A model generated the notes under the pieces. That model worked only from the letters and a program-made list of their open reading frames with translations. It had not been told where the DNA came from and did no database searches. A stretch of 17,940 nt of DNA, taken from the NCBI GenBank assembly GCA_964496245.1, contig CAZBZG010000069.1, positions 1 through 17,940 of the forward strand, given 5' to 3'. Both the position numbers and the translations under genes were made by a program. Positions 7,047 through 14,108 of the stretch are shown piece by piece. Position 1 is the stretch's first letter. Every line of letters begins with the position of its first letter. The stretch comes from CAZBZG01 sp964496245 (GTDB lineage Bacteria > Planctomycetota > SZUA-567).

Positions 7047-7952
7047 TCAGCGGGACGGCGGGTGCGGACGGTCGTAGTGCTTCTTCCACTTGGCGAGTTC
7101 CTCTTCGAGCTCGCGGCAGGTCTTCTCCGCCTCCTCGAGGCGGGACTTCTGTAGGTCCACCAGGCGTTCGGTGTCGGCGCGTCGGGCCTCGGCGTTCTCC
7201 AGGTCCTTGCGGATGTGCTCCATCTCGCCCGCGACTTTCTCGTGGGCTTTCTTCTCTTCCTCCAGGGCCTGGCTCAGCCCGCGGTTCGCCTCCTCGAGCT
7301 CGTTGATGCGGCTGCCGAGCCGCTCCCGCAGGTCTTCGAGCTTCTTGTTGTACTCCTGGCTGAGGCGGGCTTCCATGTCGCTCAGGGCCTTCTGGCGCTC
7401 GGCGTCTTTCTGCGTCCTGAATTCCTTCATCTCCTTCCGATGCAGATCATTTCGCTGGTCGAGTTTCTCGCCGTGCTCCTTCTCCATCTCTCTGAGTTGC
7501 TTCTGATGGGCGAGCGCCCGGGTATGGACGTCGGTGTTGTACCAGGCGCGGCTCAGGGAGTAGGCGCCAACGCCGAGAAAAGCGATGATCACGCACCAGA
7601 GGGTGCGCCGGCCGATCACCCGCTCGCTCTTTTGCAGCTTGGCGTTGAGTTCGGCGATGTTGGCCGACAGGTTCTCCATCATGCGTTCCTGGCTGGCCAG
7701 CGTCCCCTTGACCCGGCCGCACTCGATCAGGGCGACTTCCAGGCGCTTCTGGACTTCGATGGGCTGGCCGCCCTCGGTCTCGTCGTCTGCGAACGCCTGG
7801 GCGGTCTGCCCCTTGTCCGGCTCCGGGATCTCGACCTCGCGCCGTCCGCCCGAACTCCGGGCCTGGAGTTTGCCGCTCTTGATCCAGTTGCGGATGGTGC
7901 GCTCGGAGACTCCGAGCGTGAAAGCGGCTTCGGAAATGTCGACCCAAGGCAT
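7047..7952 (-). CDS. Membrane-anchored helix-turn-helix protein with long coiled coil
   Basis: I do not recognise a named family for the whole 301-residue protein. Residues 3-43 form a MerR/excisionase-type helix-turn-helix: VDISEAAFTLGVSERTIRNWIKSGKL, then a basic wing-like RSSGGRREVEIP. Residues 66-112 are heptad-rich. One transmembrane helix lies at about 117-134, preceded by RR, which by the positive-inside rule puts the HTH in the cytoplasm. Residues 145-292 form a long, highly charged coiled coil (Glu/Lys/Arg with regular Leu, Ile and Met) that would then be periplasmic. The ATG at 7952 follows AGGAGGA. It is the first gene of a three-gene operon with the two PH-domain membrane proteins. 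By analogy with RacA (MerR-like HTH plus coiled coil) it could tether DNA or act as a membrane-bound regulator. The HTH might instead bind a protein. The domain reading is firm; the role is open. Confidence 0.78.
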   Translation of the reverse strand: MPWVDISEAAFTLGVSERTIRNWIKSGKLQARSSGGRREVEIPEPDKGQTAQAFADDETEGGQPIEVQKRLEVALIECGRVKGTLASQERMMENLSANIAELNAKLQKSERVIGRRTLWCVIIAFLGVGAYSLSRAWYNTDVHTRALAHQKQLREMEKEHGEKLDQRNDLHRKEMKEFRTQKDAERQKALSDMEARLSQEYNKKLEDLRERLGSRINELEEANRGLSQALEEEKKAHEKVAGEMEHIRKDLENAEARRADTERLVDLQKSRLEEAEKTCRELEEELAKWKKHYDRPHPPSR

Positions 7953-8039
7953 GCGATTCCTCCTGCGTTCCTGCGTGGCGCGTCGACGGGCAGCTTACGG
8001 GAGCCCGTGGGCTAACTCGGGTCCCGATGGTGGATTCCA

Positions 8040-8068
8040 ACCGTAACGAGAGCTTTCGGAAATGTCAA
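8040..8068 (-). promoter_or_regulatory. Candidate promoter for the HTH/PH-domain operon
   Basis: On the minus strand a perfect TTGACA (plus coordinates 8063-8068) is followed after 17 bases by TACGGT (8040-8045, three of six -10 matches). Transcription would start near 8033, giving a leader of about 80 nt before the ATG at 7952. The -35 box and spacing are good, but the -10 is poor, which would fit an activated or alternative-sigma promoter. Confidence 0.4.
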
Positions 8069-8083
8069 TCGGAATTCCCTTCG

Positions 8084-8098
8084 AGGCTTCGGAAGCCT
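8084..8098 (-). terminator. Short hairpin downstream of the transglutaminase-like gene, possible terminator
   Basis: A perfect 6-bp inverted repeat, AGGCTT/AAGCCT with a 3-nt loop, lies 23-37 bases beyond the stop codon at 8121. On the minus strand no U-run follows, so it would be an atypical terminator. It also sits just upstream of the promoter of the next operon (8063-8068), where a boundary element would make sense. Confidence 0.25.
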
Positions 8099-8120
8099 AA
8101 TGTCGTTTTCCAGAAGGGCT

Positions 8121-9596
8121 TCAGGGAGACGGCGCTGCTTTTCGCGCCCGGATGGCAGCTGCTGCCTGGCGTGGGGCGGATACCGCGGACCAGGCCTCGC
8201 GCGCCGCTTCTGCTCTCTCCAGTGCCTCGAGGCAGAGCGCTTGGTTCCAGGCTGACGTGCGGGCCCATAGGCTCTTGGTGGCTCTCAGCCGGGCATAGGC
8301 TTGGGCCGCGGCTTCGAGCCGGCCAAGCGCCTGGAAGCAAAGGGCCTGGTACCGCAGCCGATTCGCTTCGGAAGACGCCGCAAAATCAACCTCTACCGTG
8401 GAAATGCCCTTTCCGCTGGATCCATCCAGTCCGGCTGCCAGAAGGTCCAGAGCTTCCTCGGATCGGCCGGTGAGGTGGGCGATCCTGGCCTTCCGGTAAC
8501 ACACTGGGCGGCATACAGTTTTGCGCTTCTCCTGCCAGCGCGGACCGGAGCGGTCCCGGTAGATCTGAAACGCTCGGTGGAAGGGCTCCACAGCCAGTTC
8601 GGAAACGGGCTGGCCTTCTTCGGTTTCAACCACAGCCGTGGAAAGTCCCTTTACAGCTCGATCGAGGCGGTCTTCCGGCACCTCCAGGACGCGGGCAGCC
8701 TCCTGCCGGAACCACGCGACGCGCAGGAGCGGATTGCCCCAGAGGTGCGGGCCTGCGTCGTCCAGGCCTGCGGCCTGCTCGAACGCGCTCCACCGGGGCA
8801 GGCTCCCCCGCGGGTCGGTGAACACGTGGAACGTGCTCCAGAGCAGGTGCTGCGGCTGCAGCAGCACCGGGCCGTGCGCACGGGGCAGGACGGCCTCGAG
8901 CTTTTCCGGATTCCGAAGCGCAGCAAGCAGGCTCGGACCTTCCTCCACCCAGCCAACGGCCAGGGCTTGGAAGGGGTCGAAGAGGCGCCACGCCCCGTCC
9001 AGCCGGAGTGCGGCTACAGCATGGTGGATTTTCATGCGTTGCGGGGCGCGCAGGAAGAGGATCAGGGATGAAATGCCGAGCTGTTCGGCCAGCGCGCACA
9101 GGGACCAGGCCATCTGGTCGGCCGAACCGTGGCCGCGGATCAGGATGCCGTCCGGCCACGCAAGGGATTCCGCGGAGCTGTGCGGCGCGAGTTCCCGTGT
9201 CACCAGGCGAAAGAGTCGCCTGGCTTTCTCGCGATCGCTGGATGCCGAGTCCACGGCCGTGCGGGCCACGCGGTGCAGGAAGAGGACCCGCTCCAGGTAG
9301 GCAACGTCACGAGGTTCGAGCTGGGCGGCGACGATCTCGGACGGAGTGTAGCCCTTCCGGCGGAGCAGCGCGCGCAGCCCACCCAGGTCGGCTTGTTCGT
9401 GCACCCGCAGCCCGCGGCGCAGGCTCCAGGCGTTGTACGCCACGATGGCCTGGGTTGGGCGATCTGCTTCCAGGTGCGTTCGGAGGGTGTCTCGAATGAG
9501 GGAAGGGCCGTCGGCCGGTTCACCAGCGGACAGCAAGGAGCCGGCCAGCGTCAAAGCCAGAAGCGCGGGCGCGGCAGAGGAACGGACCACGCTCAC
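8121..9596 (-). CDS. Secreted protein with a degenerate transglutaminase-like domain and helical repeats
   Basis: This protein has 491 residues with a Sec signal peptide (hydrophobic 9-23, probable cleavage after LLSA at about 24). Residues 120-210 resemble a transglutaminase-like core. REKARRLFRLVTRELAPH precedes GHGSADQMAWSLCALAEQLG (155-174), the helix that normally starts with the catalytic cysteine, and then come HHAVAALRLDGAWRLFDPFQ, with the conserved His (191) and Asp (207). The position of the nucleophilic cysteine holds Ser or Ala, so the domain is probably non-catalytic. The remaining 280 residues include TPR-like helices near the end (ANRLRYQALCFQALGRLEAA; ARTSAWNQALCLEALERAEA). 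The GTG start overlaps the lipoprotein stop by four bases (9593-9596), so the two are translationally coupled and probably act together in the periplasm. The signal peptide is clear, the fold assignment is moderate and the function is unknown. Confidence 0.7.
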   Translation of the reverse strand: MSVVRSSAAPALLALTLAGSLLSAGEPADGPSLIRDTLRTHLEADRPTQAIVAYNAWSLRRGLRVHEQADLGGLRALLRRKGYTPSEIVAAQLEPRDVAYLERVLFLHRVARTAVDSASSDREKARRLFRLVTRELAPHSSAESLAWPDGILIRGHGSADQMAWSLCALAEQLGISSLILFLRAPQRMKIHHAVAALRLDGAWRLFDPFQALAVGWVEEGPSLLAALRNPEKLEAVLPRAHGPVLLQPQHLLWSTFHVFTDPRGSLPRWSAFEQAAGLDDAGPHLWGNPLLRVAWFRQEAARVLEVPEDRLDRAVKGLSTAVVETEEGQPVSELAVEPFHRAFQIYRDRSGPRWQEKRKTVCRPVCYRKARIAHLTGRSEEALDLLAAGLDGSSGKGISTVEVDFAASSEANRLRYQALCFQALGRLEAAAQAYARLRATKSLWARTSAWNQALCLEALERAEAAREAWSAVSAPRQAAAAIRARKAAPSP

Positions 9597-9970
9597 TCAT
9601 CCTCGCCGGGAAAGGCCGTCCGCTCCCGAACCGCTTTCACCCCGTAGCCCAGGTCCTTGTTCTCCAGATCGAGGGTTGGCAGGGTTTCGCGCTCGCGTTG
9701 CAAGTAGTTGCCCACGTCCTTTTTGAGTTCCTTACGCTGGTTCTCGTGGAAGCGATAGGCCGCCTGCCATCCGTCCCGCAGGTTCCTGGGCTTCTTGCTC
9801 TCGGATTGCGCGTAGCGCCGGACGTCGGCCGCCATCTCCGGGCCCACGCTGCCTTCGCTTTCGATGTAGCCTTCCATCTGGCCGAAGAACCGGCCGCCTT
9901 CCTTGCATCCAATGGCGACGGCCGTCAGGACGCAGAGAAACAGGAGCATTGCCAAACGAATGGGGTGCAT
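9593..9970 (-). CDS. Small lipoprotein of unknown function
   Basis: This 125-residue protein begins with a short lipoprotein signal peptide: a hydrophobic stretch from about residue 6 to 20, then AIGC with the lipidated cysteine at C22. The mature part is hydrophilic and helix-rich (EMAADVRRYAQSESKK; RFHENQRKELKKDVGNYLQR) and ends in an acidic GEDE. I recognise no family. The ATG at 9970 has a near-perfect AAGGAGG ribosome-binding site 5 nt upstream. The gene overlaps the GTG of the transglutaminase-like secreted protein by four bases, so both are translated from one message; the lipoprotein may be its membrane-bound partner. No strong promoter is visible upstream. The signal peptide and lipobox are seen; the partnership is inferred from gene overlap. 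Confidence 0.75.
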   Translation of the reverse strand: MHPIRLAMLLFLCVLTAVAIGCKEGGRFFGQMEGYIESEGSVGPEMAADVRRYAQSESKKPRNLRDGWQAAYRFHENQRKELKKDVGNYLQRERETLPTLDLENKDLGYGVKAVRERTAFPGEDE

Positions 9971-10059
9971 GGTGCCTCCTTGTCCATCCAGCTAGGGCGC
10001 GCGTTGCCAGCCAGGTCCCTGCGGCAGATGCCCGAAGGCGGCCGGGCCGTGGCCGGTAA

Positions 10060-10096
10060 CGCCACAATCTATATAGGGTTATCGGCGACTGTGGCG
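10060..10096. repeat. 7-bp inverted repeat flanking an AT-rich core between divergent genes
   Basis: CGCCACA (10060-10066) and its exact complement TGTGGCG (10090-10096) flank 23 bases that include CTATATAG, an unusually AT-rich stretch for this window. The site lies upstream of the lipoprotein operon (minus) and serS (plus). It could be an operator or a stem. No good -35 box is found at the right distance on either strand. Confidence 0.35.
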
Positions 10097-10118
10097 ATGC
10101 ACTCGCGGTTTCTTCGGC

Positions 10119-10147
10119 TGGACAGGGAAGAATTTATCTGGTATTCT
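10119..10147 (+). promoter_or_regulatory. Promoter for serS
   Basis: TGGACA (10119-10124, five of six matches to TTGACA) and TATTCT (10142-10147, four of six matches to TATAAT) are separated by exactly 17 bases that are AT-rich (AATTTAT). This is one of the two best sigma-70-type promoters in the window. The start point should be about 10154, a few bases before the leader hairpin. Confidence 0.65.
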
Positions 10148-10157
10148 ACGCGCGCTC

Positions 10158-10201
10158 GTGCGTGACGTCCGATAGCGGCTGCTTATCGGACATGCACGCA
10201 C
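10158..10201 (+). promoter_or_regulatory. Long stem-loop in the 5' leader of serS
   Basis: A two-part hairpin can be drawn base by base. GTGCGTG (10158-10164) pairs with CACGCAC (10195-10201), then a small internal loop, then GTCCGATA (10167-10174) pairs with TATCGGAC (10184-10191) around a 9-nt loop, GCGGCTGCT. All 15 pairs are Watson-Crick. It would lie at the extreme 5' end of the message, 26 nt before the serS ATG. No U-run follows, so it is not an intrinsic terminator. It may stabilise the mRNA, bind a regulator or act as an operator in DNA. A T-box is unlikely, since no T-box sequence is seen. Confidence 0.55.
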
Positions 10202-10227
10202 CAGGAGAGCAGGTGCAGGGGACCGGC

Positions 10228-11511
10228 ATGATCGACCTGAAGCTCTTCCGTGACGATCCGGAGTGGCTCCGGGAGGCCTGCAGCCGCAAACACGTGGAGG
10301 TGGATGTCGGTCGCGGCATCGAACTCGACGCCCAGCGCCGCGAGAACATCCAGGAACTCGAGCGTCTACAGGCCGAGCGGAATCGCGTTTCCAAGGAGAT
10401 CGGCGCCCGGAAACAGGCGGGCGAAGACGCCTCCGAGGCTGTGGCCACGATGCGGGAGGTCGGTGAGCGCATCAAGGCCCTCTCGGAGATGCGCAAGACC
10501 GTGGAGGCCGAACTCCATGCCCTGGCGCTTACCGTTCCCAACCGTCCGGCGCCGGACGTGCCGGACGGGGAAGGCGAGGCCGACAACGTGCTCGTGAGCG
10601 AATGGGGCGAGACGCCTGCGTTCGATTTTGCGCCGCGGCCGCACTGGGAGCTGGCTGAGACCCTGGGGCTCGCGGATTTCGCCCGCGCCTCCAAGCTCTC
10701 CGGCAGCGGATTCATCCTGCTCAAGGGCCTCGGTGCGCGGCTCGAACGGGCGCTCATCAGCTTCTTCCTGGATCTGCATACCAAAGAGCACGGCTACACC
10801 GAGTGGTTCCCGCCGTATCTCGTGGGCCGGGACTGCATGACGGGCACGGGGCAGTTGCCCAAGATGGAAGAAGACATGTACCGCTGCGAGGCGGACGACG
10901 CCTTCCTGATTCCGACAGCCGAAGTCCCGGTCACCAACATCCACCGCGAGGAGATCCTGGCGGCTGACGACCTGCCGCTCTACTACACCGCGTCCTCGGC
11001 CTGCTTCCGCCGCGAGGCCGGGGCGGCCGGCAAGGACACGCGCGGCATGATCCGCGTGCACCAGTTCAACAAGGTGGAACTCGTCAAGTTCGTGGCGCCC
11101 GAGACGAGCGAGACGGAGCTGGAACGTCTGCGGGAACACGCCGAGGTCGCGCTCCAGCGGCTGGGGCTTCCGTACCGCGTGCTGACCCTCTGCGCCGGCG
11201 ATCTCTCTTTCGCGAGTGCCAAGACGTACGATCTGGAGATCTGGGCGCCGGGCTGCGCACAGTATCTCGAGGTCTCCTCGTGCAGCAACTTCGGCGACTT
11301 CCAAGCGTGCCGCGCAAGCATCCGGTTTCGCGATGCGGACAAGAAAGTGCGCTTCGTGCACACGCTCAACGGATCCGGTCTCGCGCTGCCGCGCACGTGG
11401 ATCGCACTTGTGGAACACTACCAGCAGGCGGACGGGTCGATTCGGATTCCGGAGGCGCTGCAGCCGTATCTGGACGGTCTCGAACGGATCGAGCCGCCAG
11501 CGGGCACCTGA
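10228..11511 (+). CDS. serS: Seryl-tRNA synthetase (class II)
   Basis: SerRS joins serine to tRNA-Ser (and to tRNA-Sec where present) in the cytoplasm. The 427-residue protein starts [21 protein letters not shown] and then has the family's N-terminal long antiparallel coiled coil (about residues 30-105), which recognises the long variable arm of tRNA-Ser. The catalytic core follows, with class II motif 1 around [16 protein letters not shown], motif 2 [24 protein letters not shown], the serine-site segment [10 protein letters not shown], and motif 3 near the end as [20 protein letters not shown]. Length is normal. The start ATG at 10228 agrees with family N-termini and has AGGGGA upstream; the earlier in-frame ATG at 10162 would add 22 residues made of the leader hairpin and is rejected. 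The mechanosensitive channel gene begins 29 bases downstream and may be cotranscribed. Confidence 0.96.
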   Translation: MIDLKLFRDDPEWLREACSRKHVEVDVGRGIELDAQRRENIQELERLQAERNRVSKEIGARKQAGEDASEAVATMREVGERIKALSEMRKTVEAELHALALTVPNRPAPDVPDGEGEADNVLVSEWGETPAFDFAPRPHWELAETLGLADFARASKLSGSGFILLKGLGARLERALISFFLDLHTKEHGYTEWFPPYLVGRDCMTGTGQLPKMEEDMYRCEADDAFLIPTAEVPVTNIHREEILAADDLPLYYTASSACFRREAGAAGKDTRGMIRVHQFNKVELVKFVAPETSETELERLREHAEVALQRLGLPYRVLTLCAGDLSFASAKTYDLEIWAPGCAQYLEVSSCSNFGDFQACRASIRFRDADKKVRFVHTLNGSGLALPRTWIALVEHYQQADGSIRIPEALQPYLDGLERIEPPAGT

Positions 11512-11540
11512 CCAAGGAAGAAAGTGCGGGAGGGCAAACC

Positions 11541-13205
11541 GTGCGCACCACGCAAAGGTGGTTTGTGGTTCTCTGGATCGTCACCGTGGGATTGCTGGGC
11601 TTCGCCCGGGCGGGCGAGGAACCGGCAGAAGGCGGAACTGTGCAGGCGCTGCACGCGGCGGTGGAGCGCGGGGACCGGGAAGCCGTGCGCCAGGTCCTCG
11701 AAGAGGGCCCCGGGTTGGTAAACCGGTCTACGGCCGAGGGGCGCACGGCACTGCATCTTGCCAGTCGCGCGGCGAATGCCGGGCTCGTGGACCAGCTGCT
11801 CGAGAAGGGAGGCGACCCGGATGCGCGCAACGGGCGCGGACGCACGCCTCTGCATATGGCGGCACAGGCCGGCGCCCCCGCGGTCGTGAAGAGCCTGCTC
11901 TTGGGCGGGGCCCACGTGAATGCCCGCGATCGGCAGGGCGCGACCCCGCTCGATCTGGCGGCGACCGAAGACGTGCGGCTGCTCTTGCGCAAGCAGGGCG
12001 GACATACCGGAGCCGATCTCGACAGCGCGGGCGACCGATGGGTCGCCGAGCGTCTCCCGGCGTCGCTGCGCTTCCTGGTCGAACGTGAACTCGCCGGCTT
12101 CCCCCTCTGGCGCTTGGCCGGCGCGCTCGCGATTCTCATCGTGGCTCTGGTGCTCAATACCGTGCTGCGATACACCCTCAAGCGCTACGTCCCGCAGGAC
12201 CAGACGGAGGAAGCGACCGACCGGCGGGTTTGGTTCGGTCTGCTCCTCCGGTCGGCTTCGGCGCCGGCGCGGATCATCGTGTGGGCGGGGGCGGCGCGTT
12301 TGGTCGGACCGTTGCTCGTGCCCGCGTACAGGGACGGCGCCGTGTGGATGACGGGCGTGCTCTTCAGCGTCGCGCTGGCCGTCTTCCTCTATCAACTGGT
12401 CGCCGTGGTCGAGCATTATCTGAAGCGCCGGGCCGAACGGACCGAGAACACGCTCGACGACATGTTGGTCCCGATCGTGCGCAAGGGATTGCGGCTGCTC
12501 GTCATCATCGTAGCGAGTGTGCACATCTACCAGAGCGTTACGCAGCAACCGATCACCACCGTGCTGGCCGGTCTCGGCCTGGGCGGTCTCGCTTTCGCCC
12601 TGGCGGCGCAGGACACGCTCAAGAACTTCTTCGGCTTTATCATGATCGCGGCCGACCGGCCGTTCAACGTGGGCGAACGCATCGATTTCGACGGGCACGA
12701 CGGCGTGGTGGAAGCCGTGGGACTGCGCTCCACCAGGGTCCGCCGGCTGGACGGGCACGTGGTGACCATCCCCAACAGCCGGGCGGCCGATGGGGTCATC
12801 CACAACATCGGCCGGCGTCCCTACATCCGCCGGATCATGAACATCACCATCACCTACGATACGCCGATACACAAGGTGGAGAAGGCCGTCCAGATCGTGC
12901 GGGACGTGTTCGAGAACCACGAAGGTATGGACGAGGCGTTTCCCCCGCGCGTTTACTTCAACGACTTCAATGCCGCGAGCCTGAACATCATCGTGATCTA
13001 CTGGTACCATCCCCCGGAGTACTGGGACTACCTGGCGCATTGCCAGGCGGTGAACCTGGAGATCATGCGGCGGTTCGAGGCCGAGGGCATCGAGTTCGCC
13101 TTCCCCACGCAGACGCTGTACCTGGCCGGCGACCCGGCGCGCGAACTCGTGGTCAAGCACCAGGGGCTGCCGGAGGCAGGCGGTGCCGGGCCTGGCGGGG
13201 CCTAA
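11541..13205 (+). CDS. MscS-family mechanosensitive channel with N-terminal periplasmic ankyrin repeats
   Basis: This protein has 554 residues. A signal peptide (hydrophobic 8-22, cleavage after FARA at about 24) is followed by four ankyrin repeats at about 33-65, 66-98, 99-131 and 132-152, with clear GRTALHLASRAANAGLVDQL and GRTPLHMAAQAGAPAVVKSL cores. Membrane helices follow at about 190-208, 235-256, 270-292 and 315-333. The MscS pore helix is VLAGLGLGGLAFALAAQDTL with KNFFGF (341-366); then come the Sm-like beta domain (DRPFNVGERIDFDGHDGVVE) and the alpha/beta C-terminal domain. MscS channels open under membrane tension to release solutes after osmotic downshock. With the signal peptide removed, the ankyrin repeats would face the periplasm. 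The start is GTG at 11541 behind GGGAGGG; GTG at 11524 is an alternative in another frame. The architecture is directly visible; gating by the ankyrin domain is inference. Confidence 0.88.
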   Translation: MRTTQRWFVVLWIVTVGLLGFARAGEEPAEGGTVQALHAAVERGDREAVRQVLEEGPGLVNRSTAEGRTALHLASRAANAGLVDQLLEKGGDPDARNGRGRTPLHMAAQAGAPAVVKSLLLGGAHVNARDRQGATPLDLAATEDVRLLLRKQGGHTGADLDSAGDRWVAERLPASLRFLVERELAGFPLWRLAGALAILIVALVLNTVLRYTLKRYVPQDQTEEATDRRVWFGLLLRSASAPARIIVWAGAARLVGPLLVPAYRDGAVWMTGVLFSVALAVFLYQLVAVVEHYLKRRAERTENTLDDMLVPIVRKGLRLLVIIVASVHIYQSVTQQPITTVLAGLGLGGLAFALAAQDTLKNFFGFIMIAADRPFNVGERIDFDGHDGVVEAVGLRSTRVRRLDGHVVTIPNSRAADGVIHNIGRRPYIRRIMNITITYDTPIHKVEKAVQIVRDVFENHEGMDEAFPPRVYFNDFNAASLNIIVIYWYHPPEYWDYLAHCQAVNLEIMRRFEAEGIEFAFPTQTLYLAGDPARELVVKHQGLPEAGGAGPGGA

Positions 13206-13233
13206 CGCGAGCGGGAGCGAGTCGCGCGATGGG

Positions 13234-13262
13234 TTGACAGAATCGGCTGCGGCCGATGCAGG
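13234..13262 (+). promoter_or_regulatory. Candidate promoter with palindromic operator for the XRE/S24 regulator
   Basis: A perfect TTGACA (13234-13239) lies 29 bases after the mscS-like stop. A 16-base palindrome, ATCGGC-TGCG-GCCGAT (13242-13257), fills the spacer. The -10 at 17-base spacing (TGCAGG, 13257-13262) is poor. A symmetric site between the -35 and -10 boxes of an XRE regulator gene is the usual place for an autorepression operator. The same palindrome could form a hairpin in a read-through transcript. Confidence 0.45.
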
Positions 13263-13288
13263 GCCCGCAGGTGTGGGGAGGACGTTCC

Positions 13289-14080
13289 ATGTCGCGCGTG
13301 TCGCGCGAGACGAGAGCCTCTGACGTGAAGACGGCATTCGGCAGATGTCTGCGGGAGGCGCGGGACGCCAAGCGCCTGTCGCGGGCCAGCCTCGGTCTGC
13401 GCCTCGGCATCAGCCCCAAGACCATCCAGAGCTGGGAGATGGGCCGGACCTTCATCGAGGACCTCTCTCTGATTCCATCCATCGAGTCGGAGTTGGCGGT
13501 TTCGTTCTCCGAGCTGATTGCACGCGCCGTGGGGCTGGCAGCGGGCGGCCCGCGGCCGGCCGCGACGGGCGCCGCTCCGCCGGGTCCCGTGAGCGGCCCG
13601 CGGCCACTGGCTGTGGCGCTCACCGTGGGACCGGAGGCTCCGCCCCCTTCCGGCGAAGCAATGGGCGAGGCGTGGGCGGCTGTGCCGCTCGTCCGTCGCA
13701 AGGCGGCTGGCAAGGCCGTCGCTGAACTCGCGCCCGACGACGTGGGCAGTCACGTTGTCGTGCCCGGCGCCTGGGTGCCGCGTGGAGGGGTTCTGGTGGC
13801 TTACCGCATGGCCGATTCCGGCATGGCGCCCATGATTCCGCTCGGGGCCACGGTCGTGGTCGACCGCCGCGCCACGGATTTTCAGAAGAACGCTGATCGT
13901 GTCGTGGCTCTGCTTCTTCGGAACAAGACATTGCGCATCCGGCGGTTGCTGGAGGATCCCACGGGCGGCGGGCTCTCCGGTGCGGCTTCCCAGGGCGGCG
14001 GGCTCGGCCTGGGCCTCCGACCGGAGGAGGGCGACCGACTGCTGGGTCGGGTGGTCGGCATGCTGAGCGTGGTGGGATGA
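13289..14080 (+). CDS. XRE-family regulator with C-terminal S24 (LexA/CI-like) domain
   Basis: This protein has 263 residues. At 16-71 it has a Cro/CI-type helix-turn-helix (GRCLREARDAKRLSRASLGL, then SPKTIQSWEMGR). A Pro/Ala/Gly-rich linker (about 83-128) leads to an S24-like domain (about 150-260) whose core is ADSGMAPMIPLGATVVVDRR with the expected nucleophile Ser177. In LexA/CI-type proteins the partner lysine lies in a 'VKRL' strand; here the aligned segment reads LRIRRLLED with Arg218 in its place, so self-cleavage may be lost. The tail repeats a GGGL motif. The ATG at 13289 follows GGGGAGGA; an upstream in-frame ATG at 13256 lies inside the palindrome and is rejected. The gene stands alone between the channel gene and a nitrilase remnant, with no phage genes, so it looks like a chromosomal regulator. 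Its target is unknown; self-regulation through the site at 13242 is likely. Confidence 0.82.
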   Translation: MSRVSRETRASDVKTAFGRCLREARDAKRLSRASLGLRLGISPKTIQSWEMGRTFIEDLSLIPSIESELAVSFSELIARAVGLAAGGPRPAATGAAPPGPVSGPRPLAVALTVGPEAPPPSGEAMGEAWAAVPLVRRKAAGKAVAELAPDDVGSHVVVPGAWVPRGGVLVAYRMADSGMAPMIPLGATVVVDRRATDFQKNADRVVALLLRNKTLRIRRLLEDPTGGGLSGAASQGGGLGLGLRPEEGDRLLGRVVGMLSVVG

Positions 14081-14108
14081 TGGTTGGTTACGGAAAGGCG
14101 AGGATGTC

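Noticed and set aside
10158..10227. T-box or other known riboswitch in the serS leader
   Set aside because: No T-box consensus, no competing terminator/antiterminator and no U-run; only one strong hairpin in a leader of about 74 nt, which is too short.
11418..13337. 639-codon open frame on the minus strand opposite the MscS-like gene
   Set aside because: Composition is His/Arg/Gln-rich without hydrophobic or domain patterns; the plus strand has clear signal-peptide, ankyrin and MscS motifs.
13960..14027. Direct repeat GGGCGGCGGGCTC, two copies
   Set aside because: It encodes a repeated GGGL motif in the flexible C-terminus of the S24 regulator; two short GC-rich copies are not evidence of a mobile or CRISPR element.
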